A stretch of DNA of 64,000 bases from Pedobacter quisquiliarum (GCF_014642175.1 NZ_BMIL01000004.1:248001-312000); one strand, 5' to 3'. Counted from the stretch's first letter, positions 8,548-18,289 are shown. The notes: a model not told the origin generated them from the letters alone. Program-made: numbers and translations.

Positions 8548-9522
8548 ATGCGGATTTCAGTCTTTGTTCCAAGACATGGTGTCATAGAAGCGATCACACC
8601 GCCATTCAGAACCTTTAATACAGCTAATGATTTTCTGGCTGCATCTGGCAAGAAGCCTGTTTTTCAGGTTGAGTATGTCGGCTTAACGGAAGCGGTATCT
8701 GCCGGCAACGGCGAATACCTGATTAAAACAGACCGGCTGCTGCAGGACGTAGAAGAGACAGACCTGCTGATTATACCACCGACCTTTGGTAATCCCTTGA
8801 CAGGCATCCAGGAAAATGCAGAAGCAATCCGCTATTTCAAGGCACTCCATAGCAGTGGAAGCAGTCTTGCCAGTCTTTGCGCAGGTGCCTTTTTGCTTGC
8901 GGAAACGGGGTTGCTGGATGGGAGGAAGTGTTCTACGCACTGGGCGCATTTCGCAGCCTTTCGGGCGAGATACCCGCAGGTAGAAGTGGAAGACGGCGCC
9001 GTCATCACGGAGCATGGCAACATCTACAGTAGCGGGGGCGCCAACAGCTTATGGAATTTACTGCTGTATTTGGTGGAGAAATTCTCCGACCGGGATACCG
9101 CTATTATGCTATCGAAGTACTTCGCAATAGATATTGGGAGGGATAGTCAATCCGCATTCGCGATATTTAAAGGGCAGAAGAACCATACGGATCCGGACAT
9201 CAAGAAAGTTCAGGATTACATAGAAGCAAAATACGATTCCAAACTTGCCGTTGAAGATCTCGCAAATCTGGTGCTTGTGGGCCGACGGACCTTCGAGCGG
9301 CGATTTAAGGAAGCTACGAACAACACGCCCCTGGAGTATATACAACGGGTTAGGATAGAGGCGGCAAAGAAATTCTTTGAAGGTTCTCGTAAGAATGTCT
9401 CGGATGTGATGTATGATGTGGGATACACGGACAGCAAGGCCTTCCGCGACATCTTCAAGAAGGTTACCGGCCTGACGCCCATAGCGTATCGGAACAAATT
9501 TGCCAGGCCAGTATACGCCTAA
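8548..9522 (+). CDS. GlxA-family transcriptional regulator (DJ-1/PfpI + AraC HTH)
   Basis: 324-aa regulator with an N-terminal class I glutamine amidotransferase-like (DJ-1/PfpI) domain (residues ~1-185) and a C-terminal AraC-type DNA-binding domain (~220-320; VEDLANLVLVGRRTFERRFK and VSDVMYDVGYTDSKAFRDIF). The nucleophile-elbow cysteine is kept (ASLCAGAFLLAETGLLDG), followed by the family's CSTHWAH segment, as in GlxA/FtrA regulators. The DJ-1-like domain is presumed to sense a ligand. It is divergent from the DoxX-like gene and may regulate it; effector unknown. Confidence 0.9.
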   Translation: MRISVFVPRHGVIEAITPPFRTFNTANDFLAASGKKPVFQVEYVGLTEAVSAGNGEYLIKTDRLLQDVEETDLLIIPPTFGNPLTGIQENAEAIRYFKALHSSGSSLASLCAGAFLLAETGLLDGRKCSTHWAHFAAFRARYPQVEVEDGAVITEHGNIYSSGGANSLWNLLLYLVEKFSDRDTAIMLSKYFAIDIGRDSQSAFAIFKGQKNHTDPDIKKVQDYIEAKYDSKLAVEDLANLVLVGRRTFERRFKEATNNTPLEYIQRVRIEAAKKFFEGSRKNVSDVMYDVGYTDSKAFRDIFKKVTGLTPIAYRNKFARPVYA

Positions 9523-9570
9523 TTTTCGTGCAGCAATCCAGCAAATAACATCCCATTACTAAACAGGTGT

Positions 9571-10470
9571 CTACTGCTTGCTTCCCTGAAGACTTTTGAT
9601 GTTCATCAGCACAATTGCAGCTATAATTAGAATTATACCCGCCCACTGCGTTAGGTTTACAGGTTCATTTAAGAGCATATACGCAAACATTACCGATATC
9701 GGAAGTTCTACGGAAGCGATGATGGTTCCTAGGCCGATACCCGTATGTGGCATGCCGCTGGTGAAAAGCAGGGGTGGAAGAATGGTGCCGAAAAGCGCAA
9801 GGAACACGCCCCAAGGCCAGTATATGCCGAAATTGAAGTTCTCGTATGAGGATGTAGCACCAAAGATCAGAAGAATGATGATTAGTCCGCCTACAAGTAA
9901 CCACATGCTTCGTTTGATGAAGTGAAGGTTGGTCGCGATGCTGTTGGAAGAATATAGGGAAATGGTGTAAGATAAACCTGCCGCAAAGCCCCACGCAATC
10001 CCTTCCCAGTTTAGATCATGCGCTGATGAAAGGATGTTTGTAGCCAGTGCGGTACCAACCAGTACGATGACGGTTGCTACGATCTTACGGGTGGAAGGGA
10101 ACTTCTTGTCCAGCACCGCCTCCAGTAAAATGCCCATCCAGACGGATTGCATGAGTAGTACAATGCCGACCGACACCGGGATGTATTTTACGGAAAAATA
10201 ATAGAAGATACTGGTTAGCCCAAGGGATGTACCGCCAATCATCAATTTTAAAATGGAGTTCTTCTGCGTAACTTCCTGTGGTTTTGCGGAGGATTTAAAC
10301 AGCAACTGCAGGAACAACATCACGGCAAGTCCGATGGAGAACTGAGCGGTTGACACCTGCGCTGTTGTAAATCCTTTAGCGTATGCCAACTTAACCACTG
10401 TAGCCAGCGCACCATAGCTTGATGCACCCAGTCCGACTAGCAATGCGCCTTTTAATACATTCTTCTCCAT
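9571..10470 (-). CDS. EamA/DMT-family transporter
   Basis: 299-aa inner-membrane protein of the drug/metabolite transporter superfamily, with ten predicted membrane segments in two EamA halves (first half through GTALATNIL, second from LNWEGIAWGFAAGLSYTISL). The start at 10470 (MEKNVLKGALLVGLGASSYG) places the first helix directly; upstream residues in the longer frame are polar and unlikely. Such proteins export small metabolites; the substrate is unknown. It is divergent from the AI-2E-type gene. Confidence 0.9.
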   Translation of the reverse strand: MEKNVLKGALLVGLGASSYGALATVVKLAYAKGFTTAQVSTAQFSIGLAVMLFLQLLFKSSAKPQEVTQKNSILKLMIGGTSLGLTSIFYYFSVKYIPVSVGIVLLMQSVWMGILLEAVLDKKFPSTRKIVATVIVLVGTALATNILSSAHDLNWEGIAWGFAAGLSYTISLYSSNSIATNLHFIKRSMWLLVGGLIIILLIFGATSSYENFNFGIYWPWGVFLALFGTILPPLLFTSGMPHTGIGLGTIIASVELPISVMFAYMLLNEPVNLTQWAGIILIIAAIVLMNIKSLQGSKQ

Positions 10471-10601
10471 TATAATTCTTGAATTTTGCTGCAAAGAAAC
10501 TGATTCTAATCTTGGCATCTATCAGCCGGGTGTATAATTCTGCAGCAAACAATCCGGCAACTACCGTCGTTGTAACTGCTGAACCATAATCATCCCTACC
10601 C

Positions 10602-11669
10602 ATGATAAAAGATCCGAATTCAAGTCCGGAAGGCCGTACTACAGCATCTTTCAGCAATAAAGTGTGGATCGTAACGGGCATACTTACCTTAACGGTAATC
10701 GTAATCTTTGTGCTGAAGGCGGCATTTAGTGTGCTGCTAATTGTGCTTGCCTCTTGCCTGATCGCCGTTTTCTTCCATGGCCTTGGTGATATGATTGAAC
10801 GGTGGACAAAATTGAAGCATGGGTACTGTGTGCTGATCGGTGCTTTAGTGACCCTGGCGTTTATATCCGGACTGTTCTGGTTTATGGGCAGTACAATACA
10901 GGCGCAGATTGCTGAGCTGAACAGCGATTTCCCGGAGATGATCGACAAGGCGAAAGCTTCTTTGAGTCATTCTTTTTTGGGTAACAAAGTTTTAGAGAGT
11001 ATCTCCGGCCTCGATGATAAGCGGATCATGTCTACCGCACAAGGATTTTTCAACACCAGCTTTGGTGTGATTGGGGATCTTTATATCATCATCTTCCTGG
11101 GTATCTTTTTCACGATTGATCCAACAATTTACAAGAACGGCATTATCAAGCTAACGCCGGTATCGGGAAAGCGGGATGCACAGATTGTGATTGATCGCAT
11201 CAGCGTGGTACTGAAAGGCTGGTTGAAAGGCATGATGCTGGCAATGTTCCTCATCAGTATACTAACGGTCATCGCGCTGACTTTCTTTAAGATTCCCCTT
11301 GCACTAACGCTGGCCATTCTTGCTGGTCTGTTGAACTTCATACCGAACTTCGGTCCGCTGATGGCGATGGTCCCGGCGGTGCTAATTGGTTTTACGATTA
11401 GCGTGAACATGGCGATCATCATTGCAATCACTTACCTGGTGATACAAACCATCGAGAGTAATGTAGTGACTCCAATGATTCAGAAGAAGATGATCAATCT
11501 TCCGCCGGCGCTGACGATTATGAGTCAGGTTTTAATGGGAACCGTGTCCGGCTTCCTGGGTATCTTGCTTGCCACGCCGCTTTTGGCCATCATCATCGTC
11601 TTGGTAGACGAGCTTTATATTAAAAAACAGCAGACCCTGGCGCTAAGCAAGGAAGCGGATAACATTTAG
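10602..11669 (+). CDS. AI-2E family transporter
   Basis: 355-aa integral membrane protein of the AI-2E (TqsA/PerM-like) family. Two N-terminal helices and a third segment (residues ~20-90), a central amphipathic cytosolic or periplasmic region, then five C-terminal helices containing the family signature around LNFIPNFGPLMAMVPAVLIG and the late IESNVVTPMIQ motif. Family members export diverse small molecules or act as Na+/H+ antiporters; naming AI-2 as substrate would be unsafe here. The C-terminal tail after residue 335 is short and charged. Confidence 0.9.
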   Translation: MIKDPNSSPEGRTTASFSNKVWIVTGILTLTVIVIFVLKAAFSVLLIVLASCLIAVFFHGLGDMIERWTKLKHGYCVLIGALVTLAFISGLFWFMGSTIQAQIAELNSDFPEMIDKAKASLSHSFLGNKVLESISGLDDKRIMSTAQGFFNTSFGVIGDLYIIIFLGIFFTIDPTIYKNGIIKLTPVSGKRDAQIVIDRISVVLKGWLKGMMLAMFLISILTVIALTFFKIPLALTLAILAGLLNFIPNFGPLMAMVPAVLIGFTISVNMAIIIAITYLVIQTIESNVVTPMIQKKMINLPPALTIMSQVLMGTVSGFLGILLATPLLAIIIVLVDELYIKKQQTLALSKEADNI

Positions 11670-11822
11670 GCTACAGATTGCAGCCTTGGGTATTTTAAAT
11701 TAAATTGGCAAAAATGCATCAAAAGCCAGAAGTGTACGCCTTCATGGTCATTGCTGTGTTCATCGTGAATTCCTATGGCTAGCACTAATTTGCGCCTAAT
11801 TTAAAACCTGTTACGAAACTCT

Positions 11823-13022
11823 ATGACGTTTGGATTATTTGAAACCTTAGCCTTTGCTTGCCTGGTCTTACTTATTGGATTCTTTATTGTTAAGAAAGTT
11901 AGTTTTTTTAGAAATTACAACATTCCTGAGCCTGTGGTGGGTGGCTTTTTCATAGCCGTTATCCTTTACTTCTTAAACTATACCACAGGTGTTACCCTGG
12001 CCTTTCAAGCTACGCTTCAATCTTCAATGATGCTTGTCTTCTTTGCTTCAATTGGTCTGAGTGCCGATTTTCATAAGCTGAAGAAAGGTGGTAAACCGCT
12101 GTTGGTGTTCATTATCCTTACTGGTTCATTTATCATGCTCCAGAATGTTTTCGGGGTTTCCATGGCGGCATTGGTAGGTTTAAATCCCGCCTATGGACTC
12201 ATTGCAGGATCCATAACACTCACAGGCGGGCATGGAACCGGCGCAGCATGGGCTGAAAACCTTACGGAAACCTTTCAAATCAGCGGCGCTATGGAGCTGG
12301 CCATGGCTTGCGCCACTTACGGCCTGGTGATGGGTGGGGTAATCGGAGGTCCTGTTGCTAAATTTCTGCTGAAGCGGAAACATATTCAGCCCTCCAGTGC
12401 AAGAGCGGCACATGCACAGCCCGTAGAGCTGTTTGAAAACCCCACCTCCAACAGAAGAATCAATGTGCGAAACATGATTGAAACGTTGACCATGCTGGCC
12501 ATTTGCCTGGCAGGCGGACAACTTCTTTATGAAGCTTTGCAGGACTCCTGGATAGAACTTCCAAATTTCGTATGGTGCTTATTTATAGGTGTAGTGATAC
12601 GCAATTTGATCACCCGGGTGTCTACCTATATCGTAAACGATCATGCTGTAGACGTACTTGGAAATACCGGTTTATACTTGTTTTTAACGGTGGCGTTGAT
12701 GTCTTTACAACTCTGGCAATTACAAGGATTAGCCTCCCAGGTTCTAATCGTGCTGGTACTCCAGACCATATTGATGATTCTGTTTGCAATATTCATCACC
12801 TTTAAGGTGATGGGTAGCGACTATGATGCGATCGTGTTAAGTGCGGGACATTGTGGCTTTGGCCTTGGCGCAACGCCTACTGCTGTAGCGAATATGCAAG
12901 CCATTACGGATAAATATGGACCATCACACAAGGCGTTCTTAATTGTTCCCATGGTAGGGGCTTTTTTCGTCGATATTTTAAATAATGTATGCATCAAGTT
13001 ATTTGTGAGCTATTTCGCATAA
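11823..13022 (+). CDS. gltS: sodium/glutamate symporter
   Basis: 399-aa Na+/glutamate symporter (GltS family), inner membrane, about ten helices in two inverted halves. Both re-entrant pore signatures are visible: LTGGHGTGAAWAE near residue 135 and AGHCGFGLGATPTAVANMQ near residue 345. The length agrees with E. coli GltS (~400 aa). It stands alone, with an intergenic region of 466 bp before the next gene. Substrate assignment is by family. Confidence 0.92.
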   Translation: MTFGLFETLAFACLVLLIGFFIVKKVSFFRNYNIPEPVVGGFFIAVILYFLNYTTGVTLAFQATLQSSMMLVFFASIGLSADFHKLKKGGKPLLVFIILTGSFIMLQNVFGVSMAALVGLNPAYGLIAGSITLTGGHGTGAAWAENLTETFQISGAMELAMACATYGLVMGGVIGGPVAKFLLKRKHIQPSSARAAHAQPVELFENPTSNRRINVRNMIETLTMLAICLAGGQLLYEALQDSWIELPNFVWCLFIGVVIRNLITRVSTYIVNDHAVDVLGNTGLYLFLTVALMSLQLWQLQGLASQVLIVLVLQTILMILFAIFITFKVMGSDYDAIVLSAGHCGFGLGATPTAVANMQAITDKYGPSHKAFLIVPMVGAFFVDILNNVCIKLFVSYFA

Positions 13023-13488
13023 AACTTGCTTGTAGTGTCATCTTATAAAGGCGTTGGGTGTAAAAAGGATTAGTCCTCAGGCTACACTATTGCTCAGATT
13101 TACTCAAATAACTACACATTTATTTACATTTAATAAGTCCTGTGCACCCTTTTTATCCCTGAACAACATTATTTATTTCACATGCTTTGTTATTTACTTC
13201 GTAAAAAACAGCACTGATTGGCTGGAGCCATCATATTGTACCATTTGAATTCCAGGGCAACCGAAAAGTAGTATACTCATTCAAAATTCTACACGATACC
13301 GGGCACTTGTTTTGCCTTCCTGACCTTGAAAATAAATATTAGTCCTGTAAGAACCTGCCAAGGTTGAAATCGCAGAACGCTTAAGCATGTCGCCTGAGTA
13401 CACCCTCTGAGAAATCCTTTTCTAAAATCTAATGTCACCCAGAGTAACCTCTGGCAGTAGGTCTGTACTGTCCACATTAAACCCACAA
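13023..13488. other. 466-bp intergenic region before the DUF3494 gene
   Basis: No convincing gene. It is AT-rich with the 9-mer ATTAGTCCT at 13067-13075 and again at 13338-13346, and a short perfect hairpin (CCAGAG at 13439-13444 with CTCTGG at 13449-13454) 34 nt before the start codon, which would lie in the leader of the surface-protein mRNA. Probably holds that gene's promoter and a long 5' leader; no clear -7 box seen. Confidence 0.5.
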
Positions 13489-15150
13489 ATGAGAAAAACC
13501 TCTACATTATCAAAGATTAACCCCGAAGTCCGTGTTAAGAAGACTTCCTATTTGATCGCAAAAACCTTTTTTGCCAGTTTGTTCATCGCGGCAATTGTAT
13601 TTGCCGGCTGCAAGAAAGATGATTTCGAAGGCGAAATTGTTGGTGTTTGTCCGGTCGTAACCACAGACCCTGCAGATAAGGCAGTAAACGTAGTGATCAA
13701 CAAGGTCATCACCGCTACCTTCAACACGAACATGGATCCAGAAACGATCAACGCTTCGTCATTCATTATTAAACAAGGTACCCAAGAGATTGAAGGTACC
13801 GTAGCACCAACTGCTGACGCGGCTGTGTACACGTTTACACCGAAAGTTGCATTATCACCATTCACCACTTATACTGGTACGATTACCAAAGCGTCCCGCG
13901 ATGTATTACATACCGCAATGGTTGAAGACTACGTTTGGACATTTACCACCATTCCACTGATTTCCCTAAGTGCATCTCCGGTTGCTGGTGGAACAACAGC
14001 AGGCGAAGGCTTTATTGCACAGGATTCTGTCGCAGCCATCACCGCAACACCAAACACAGGTTATACCTTCACCAGCTGGACCGAAAATGGAACGGTTGTC
14101 TCTACAAGTCCAAGTCTTACCTTCGCTATGGACGGTAACAAGTCATTGGTTGCTAACTTTACACCGGTTGTAATTGGCAGGTTTGCTGTCGTATTAAGCT
14201 CCAATCCAGCTATTGGTGGTTCAACACTTGGATCTGGTTCTTATGAGACGGGTTCAGTGGTAACGATTGCTGCAGTGGCTAACTTCGGATATAGCTTCGT
14301 TAACTGGACAGGCGACGAGCGCGGAACGACGAGTTCACTTAGCTTTACAATCGGTTCTAACAAGAATATTGTAGCCAACTTCAAACTTGATCCAACGAAT
14401 ACGACGCCGGTTCCGCCGATTACCACTAATCCACCAACAACACCAACTCAACCGCCGGTTGGTACAGCACCAAAAGGTCCGGCAAACATTAACCTTGGTT
14501 CAGCAGGCGACTTCACGATTCTGACTAAAGCGGGTATATCTACTACTGGAGTAACATCGGTAGGTGGTGATATCGGTGTGAGTCCGGCTGCAGCAACTTC
14601 CATCACCGGTTTCGGATTGATCATGGATAGCAATAACCAGTCTTCACATACACCTGCGGTAACTGGAAAAGTGTATGCAGCCGATTATGCTGCACCAACA
14701 CCAGCAAAAATGACAACTGCAGTTAAAGACATGGAAACTGCCTTTACTACAGCAAATGGTTTAACAACCCCAGCACCTATTGTTGGATTGTATTCAGGAA
14801 ACATTAGTGGTCGTGTATTGGCTCCGGGTCTTTATAAATGGGCTTCTGGCGTATTGATCACCAATGCAGGTGTGACGTTGGCAGGTGGTCCTAATGATAC
14901 CTGGGTATTCCAGATTTCACAAGATCTAACCGTAAACAGCAGTGCAATTGTGACCCTGATTGGTGGTGCACAGGCTAAAAATATTACTTGGGTGGTTTCA
15001 GGCCAGGCAACCTTGGGAACGAATGCGAACTTCAGCGGAACGATCTTAAGTAAAACCTTGATCTCTTTAAATACTGGTGCAGTAGTTAAAGGAAGATTAC
15101 TAGCGCAAACCGCAGTAACCTTAAACGCAAGTACAGTTACAAAACCATAA
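13489..15150 (+). CDS. surface lipoprotein with Ig-like, InlB-repeat and DUF3494 (ice-binding-like) domains
   Basis: 553-aa exported lipoprotein: the start at 13489 gives a long basic N-region, a hydrophobic stretch and lipobox FAGC with cysteine 41. Domains in order: a Big_5/SbsA-like Ig domain (~50-155; CPVVTTDPADKAVNVVINK to YVWTFTT); two InlB B-type/bacterial repeats (~160-310), each ending in NKSLVANF or NKNIVANF; a Thr/Pro-rich linker (~310-345); and a DUF3494 ice-binding-type beta-solenoid (~345-553; SAGDFTILTKAGIS, VGGDIGVSPA, APGLYKW, DTWVFQISQDLTV, NITWVVSGQATLG, FSGTILSK). In known proteins this domain binds ice; in others it acts as an adhesin, so ice binding is inference. It is followed by an OmpA-type protein gene. 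Confidence 0.88.
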   Translation: MRKTSTLSKINPEVRVKKTSYLIAKTFFASLFIAAIVFAGCKKDDFEGEIVGVCPVVTTDPADKAVNVVINKVITATFNTNMDPETINASSFIIKQGTQEIEGTVAPTADAAVYTFTPKVALSPFTTYTGTITKASRDVLHTAMVEDYVWTFTTIPLISLSASPVAGGTTAGEGFIAQDSVAAITATPNTGYTFTSWTENGTVVSTSPSLTFAMDGNKSLVANFTPVVIGRFAVVLSSNPAIGGSTLGSGSYETGSVVTIAAVANFGYSFVNWTGDERGTTSSLSFTIGSNKNIVANFKLDPTNTTPVPPITTNPPTTPTQPPVGTAPKGPANINLGSAGDFTILTKAGISTTGVTSVGGDIGVSPAAATSITGFGLIMDSNNQSSHTPAVTGKVYAADYAAPTPAKMTTAVKDMETAFTTANGLTTPAPIVGLYSGNISGRVLAPGLYKWASGVLITNAGVTLAGGPNDTWVFQISQDLTVNSSAIVTLIGGAQAKNITWVVSGQATLGTNANFSGTILSKTLISLNTGAVVKGRLLAQTAVTLNASTVTKP

Positions 15151-15162
15151 TCATCCAGTCCT

Positions 15163-15202
15163 TAAACACAAAGCAGCCTGCGCAGCAGATGCTTTGTGTT
15201 TA
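15163..15202 (+). terminator. intercistronic hairpin
   Basis: Perfect 13-bp inverted repeat (TAAACACAAAGCA at 15163-15175, partner 15190-15202) with a small inner CTGC/GCAG stem. It has no long T tract, so it may stabilise or partly terminate the upstream mRNA between the two surface-protein genes rather than end transcription fully. Confidence 0.5.
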
Positions 15203-15228
15203 TCACCTCATTCATAAAATAAAACTTA

Positions 15229-17163
15229 ATGTTATTCAACATAAAAAAAGCGCAAAAAGCATCCCTGGCTTTGACAATGGTCATTTTTGCTTGTTCTACT
15301 GCCCAGGCACAAACCACACAACCTACCTGGTGGTTCGGCGTATCTGGCGCAGCAAACGTTATTTCATATACCGGAACTACACAAACACTCAACAGTTCTT
15401 TAATTGCACCTGCCGCATTCCACAAGGGTAATGGTGTTCGTCCTTTCGGATCGATTTTGATGGAATACCGCCCCTCTACGGTTTTTGGTGGTATGCTAAA
15501 CGTGGGCTACGATGGTCGTGGTGGTAAATTCGATAATGTTATAGCGCCATGTAATTGTGAAGCAACGTTATCAACCAATACCAGCTATTTTACTGTTGAG
15601 CCAAGTTTAAGAGTGAATCTGATTTCTAATCTCTTTGTTTTTGCAGGTCCACGTATTGCCTTTAACCTACAGAAAGATTTCTCCTATACCCATGAGTTAC
15701 AACCCAACACAGATGGTGAAATTTCTGAAATGCGTAACACCATTCTTTCCGGTCAGGCTGGTATTGGCTACGATTTCCCGATCTCCTCTGCAAACAGTAC
15801 CACTAAAGTATTACTTTCTCCATTCGTTTCTTACCATCCATATTTTGGTCAGGACCCGAGAAATATCGAAAGCTGGTCGGTTTCTACAGTTAGGGCTGGT
15901 TTAGCGGTGAAGTTTGGTAAAGCAGGAAAGGCTGCTGCCGAAACACCTGCAGTTGTTGTACCTACTGGTGAAGTAGAATTTACCATTGTGGAGCCTAAAT
16001 CAATCCAGGTAAAGCGTGTGGTAAGCGAGACCTTGCCTTTGCGTAATTCGGTGTTCTTTGATAAAGGATCAAATGCAATACCTGCGCGTTATGCGTTGCT
16101 GTCCAATACTGCAGCAGAAAGCTTCAAAGAAGCACAACTTCAGCAGGAAGCTACAGTAAGCGGATCTGGCCGTTCAGAACGTCAGTTAAATGTGTATCAT
16201 AACATCCTTAATATCTTGGGTGATCGTCTGCGGGCTAATCCTTCAGCACGTGTATCCCTGGCTGGCGCATCAAACAACGGCAAGGTAGAAGGTAGAGTGC
16301 TTGCAGATAATGTTAAGCAGTACCTGGTATCTACATACGGCATTAACGCTGGAAGAATTGCAACAGAGGGTAGGGTTAAGCCTGTTAATCCTTCAGAGCA
16401 ACCCGGCGCGACTAAAGAGCTGGAGTTGCTTCGTGAAGGTGATCGTCGTGTAGACATCGTAAGTACTTCTCCTGAATTGTTATTGCAGGTAGGTGGCGAC
16501 ATGATGATGAAGCCTGTTCAGATTACAAATACACAGCAGAATGAAATGGATGGTCTGGTGCTATTCAATGTTAAAGGTGCAGAAAAGCAGCTAAAATCAT
16601 GGTCACTTGATCTTACGGATGAGCAGGGTGTTGTGCAGCATTACGGTCCTTTTTACAAAGATCAGGGTACCGTAGCTGGTAAAACAATCTTGAACAATCG
16701 TGCTGAAGGGACTTATCAGGTTGTTATGACAGGTGAATCTAAATCGGGCTTACCATTAACAAAGCAAGGTGCTGTGCATTTGGTACGCCAGGCTGAAGCA
16801 GTTGAAAAAGGTATGCGTTACAGCATCCTGTTTGATTTTGATAAATCGAACGCAGCAAGTACATATTCCAAATTCCTGAATGATGTTGTAGCACCGCTGA
16901 TCACAGATGGCGCAACGGTAATTGTTCATGGACACACGGATGTGATCGGTGATGAAGGTTACAACCAGAAACTATCTGAAAGCAGAGCGCAGGAAACACA
17001 AAAAATCCTGGAGAAAGCTTTGGCAAGTGCAGGCCGCTCAAATGTTAAGTTTCAGACCACTGGTTACGGCGAAAATGTTGCTGAAGCACCATTTCATAAC
17101 ACTTTACCAGAAGAGCGTTTTTATAACAGAACCGTAATTATTGACATCAATCCGGTTCAATAA
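15229..17163 (+). CDS. outer-membrane OmpA-family protein with two OmpA-like domains
   Basis: 644-aa outer-membrane protein. A signal peptide (ends STAQAQ) is followed by a beta-barrel of about 200 residues (YRPSTVFGGMLNVGYDGRG to WSVSTVRAGLAVKFG). Then come two periplasmic OmpA-type domains: a divergent one (~260-430; RNSVFFDKGSNAIPARY, ARVSLAGASNN, RRVDIVS) and a canonical C-terminal one (~525-644; ILFDFDKSNAASTYSKFL, VHGHTDVIGDEGYNQKLS, SRAQETQ). An intervening ~90-residue beta domain resembles those in Bacteroidota OmpA proteins. It lies 78 bp after the DUF3494 lipoprotein gene and is probably expressed with it; a joint cell-surface role is inference. Confidence 0.9.
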   Translation: MLFNIKKAQKASLALTMVIFACSTAQAQTTQPTWWFGVSGAANVISYTGTTQTLNSSLIAPAAFHKGNGVRPFGSILMEYRPSTVFGGMLNVGYDGRGGKFDNVIAPCNCEATLSTNTSYFTVEPSLRVNLISNLFVFAGPRIAFNLQKDFSYTHELQPNTDGEISEMRNTILSGQAGIGYDFPISSANSTTKVLLSPFVSYHPYFGQDPRNIESWSVSTVRAGLAVKFGKAGKAAAETPAVVVPTGEVEFTIVEPKSIQVKRVVSETLPLRNSVFFDKGSNAIPARYALLSNTAAESFKEAQLQQEATVSGSGRSERQLNVYHNILNILGDRLRANPSARVSLAGASNNGKVEGRVLADNVKQYLVSTYGINAGRIATEGRVKPVNPSEQPGATKELELLREGDRRVDIVSTSPELLLQVGGDMMMKPVQITNTQQNEMDGLVLFNVKGAEKQLKSWSLDLTDEQGVVQHYGPFYKDQGTVAGKTILNNRAEGTYQVVMTGESKSGLPLTKQGAVHLVRQAEAVEKGMRYSILFDFDKSNAASTYSKFLNDVVAPLITDGATVIVHGHTDVIGDEGYNQKLSESRAQETQKILEKALASAGRSNVKFQTTGYGENVAEAPFHNTLPEERFYNRTVIIDINPVQ

Positions 17164-17184
17164 TTGAAAACTGAGCTTATAAGC

Positions 17185-17223
17185 AAAGCGTGCCCCTTAG
17201 CAATTAAGGGGCACGCTTTTTTA
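17185..17223 (+). terminator. rho-independent terminator
   Basis: 15-bp perfect stem (AAAGCGTGCCCCTTA at 17185-17199, partner 17205-17219), loop of 5 nt and a following T-run. It ends the OmpA transcript, and the A-rich other side could serve the convergent SnoaL-like gene too. Confidence 0.88.
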
Positions 17224-17235
17224 TTTTAAAGAGGC

Positions 17236-17586
17236 TTATCCAGCCTCAATAACAAAGGCCTTTAATGCGGCCATTTTACCCTCACGGAAGGTCCAAACAT
17301 CGCAGTAATCGTATTCCACAGCTTTACCGGCCTGATCTTTCAAGGTGATCCTGCCAATTACCGTCAGAAAATCCCCTTCAGAAATGGACTGTTCTATGTT
17401 GAAGGTTGGAGGCGCTACATACGCTTTTGCCATATATGCCCTTATCGCTTCTTTGCCCCGCAAAGTCTGTTCTCCAACGAATGTCCAGGTCGTATCTTCT
17501 GTGCAGTAATCCAGAAATGTTGCATACTCCCCTTTGCTGATAAAAGCGTTTGCTTCATCCAATATTGCTTTGTTCGTAGCATTCAT
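17236..17586 (-). CDS. SnoaL-like/NTF2-fold protein
   Basis: 116-aa cytosolic protein of the NTF2-like (SnoaL) superfamily: N-terminal helix ILDEANAFISKGEYATFLDYC, strand TEDTTWTFVGEQTLRGKEAIRAYM and C-terminal sheet ending VWTFREGKMAALKAFVIE. The start at 17586 (MNATNKA) was preferred; ten more residues precede it in frame. Members are small polyketide-type isomerases, hydrolases or orphan ligand binders, so no reaction can be assigned. Confidence 0.82.
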   Translation of the reverse strand: MNATNKAILDEANAFISKGEYATFLDYCTEDTTWTFVGEQTLRGKEAIRAYMAKAYVAPPTFNIEQSISEGDFLTVIGRITLKDQAGKAVEYDYCDVWTFREGKMAALKAFVIEAG

Positions 17587-17663
17587 ATTTGTAAAATTGA
17601 CATGTTTATGCTGCACGGTGTTACCACAGGTGGCGAGGCCGTGTGACTTAGAAGTACATTTAT

Positions 17664-18221
17664 CTAATGCGCAGCGATCTCCATCGCGGTTGGCAAGCCA
17701 TCCAGGCTGATGCGGTTTTTCTCTGCCTTGTATTCCGCTAAACCTTCAGTACCTTTCTTTTCTGCCCATTTGAATGCATGATCACGCTCGCCACTATAGT
17801 CGTACAAGGGTACGCTGAATCCGCAGGACGTCTGAACCATATGGATGTCTGCCACGATGATCTGTCGTGCCGCAATAGGCAGGTCAAATGCCTCTATGCG
17901 TTCATCCCATTCTGGGTCCCCAGGCAACACCGTACGACCTTTACCATAGAGGCGCAAGATCAGGGGCGGCCCGTCAAATGCACAGAACATGAAAGTAATG
18001 CGGCCGTTCTCCAGCATGTGCGCCGAACTCTCGTTGCCGCTTCCGTTGATGTCGAGGTACATAACGCTCGTGTCACTCAGCACCCGGAAGCTGTCCAGCC
18101 CCTTCGGGGAGAGGTTGATGTGACCTTCCGCGCTTAACGGCGCAGTCGCGGTGAAGAACATTTTCTGTTTCTCAATGAAGTCTTTATGCTGACTTTCAAT
18201 CCTGGTGAATAGCTTGCCCAT
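17664..18221 (-). CDS. pyridoxamine 5'-phosphate oxidase family protein
   Basis: 185-aa flavin-binding split-barrel protein of the pyridoxamine 5'-phosphate oxidase superfamily. Recognisable are HKDFIEKQKMFFTATAPLSA, the GHINLSPKGLDSFRVLSD loop that normally contacts flavin, and ENGRITFMFCAFDGPPLILRLYGKGR. The C-terminal half (TSCGFSVPLYDYSGERD) is that of the general-stress-like subgroup rather than PdxH. Probably a cytosolic flavoenzyme or flavin sensor; substrate unknown. Confidence 0.87.
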   Translation of the reverse strand: MGKLFTRIESQHKDFIEKQKMFFTATAPLSAEGHINLSPKGLDSFRVLSDTSVMYLDINGSGNESSAHMLENGRITFMFCAFDGPPLILRLYGKGRTVLPGDPEWDERIEAFDLPIAARQIIVADIHMVQTSCGFSVPLYDYSGERDHAFKWAEKKGTEGLAEYKAEKNRISLDGLPTAMEIAAH

Positions 18222-18289
18222 GGTGTTTTATAAATTACCTAAAGTTAAGCTACTTAAGCATTTTAACAAATAGGAGATTTACTTTGGGC

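Noticed and set aside
13023..13488. Possible small gene or mobile remnant in the 466-bp gap
   Set aside because: Frames are short, AT-rich and without domain features; no terminal repeats or transposase pieces seen.
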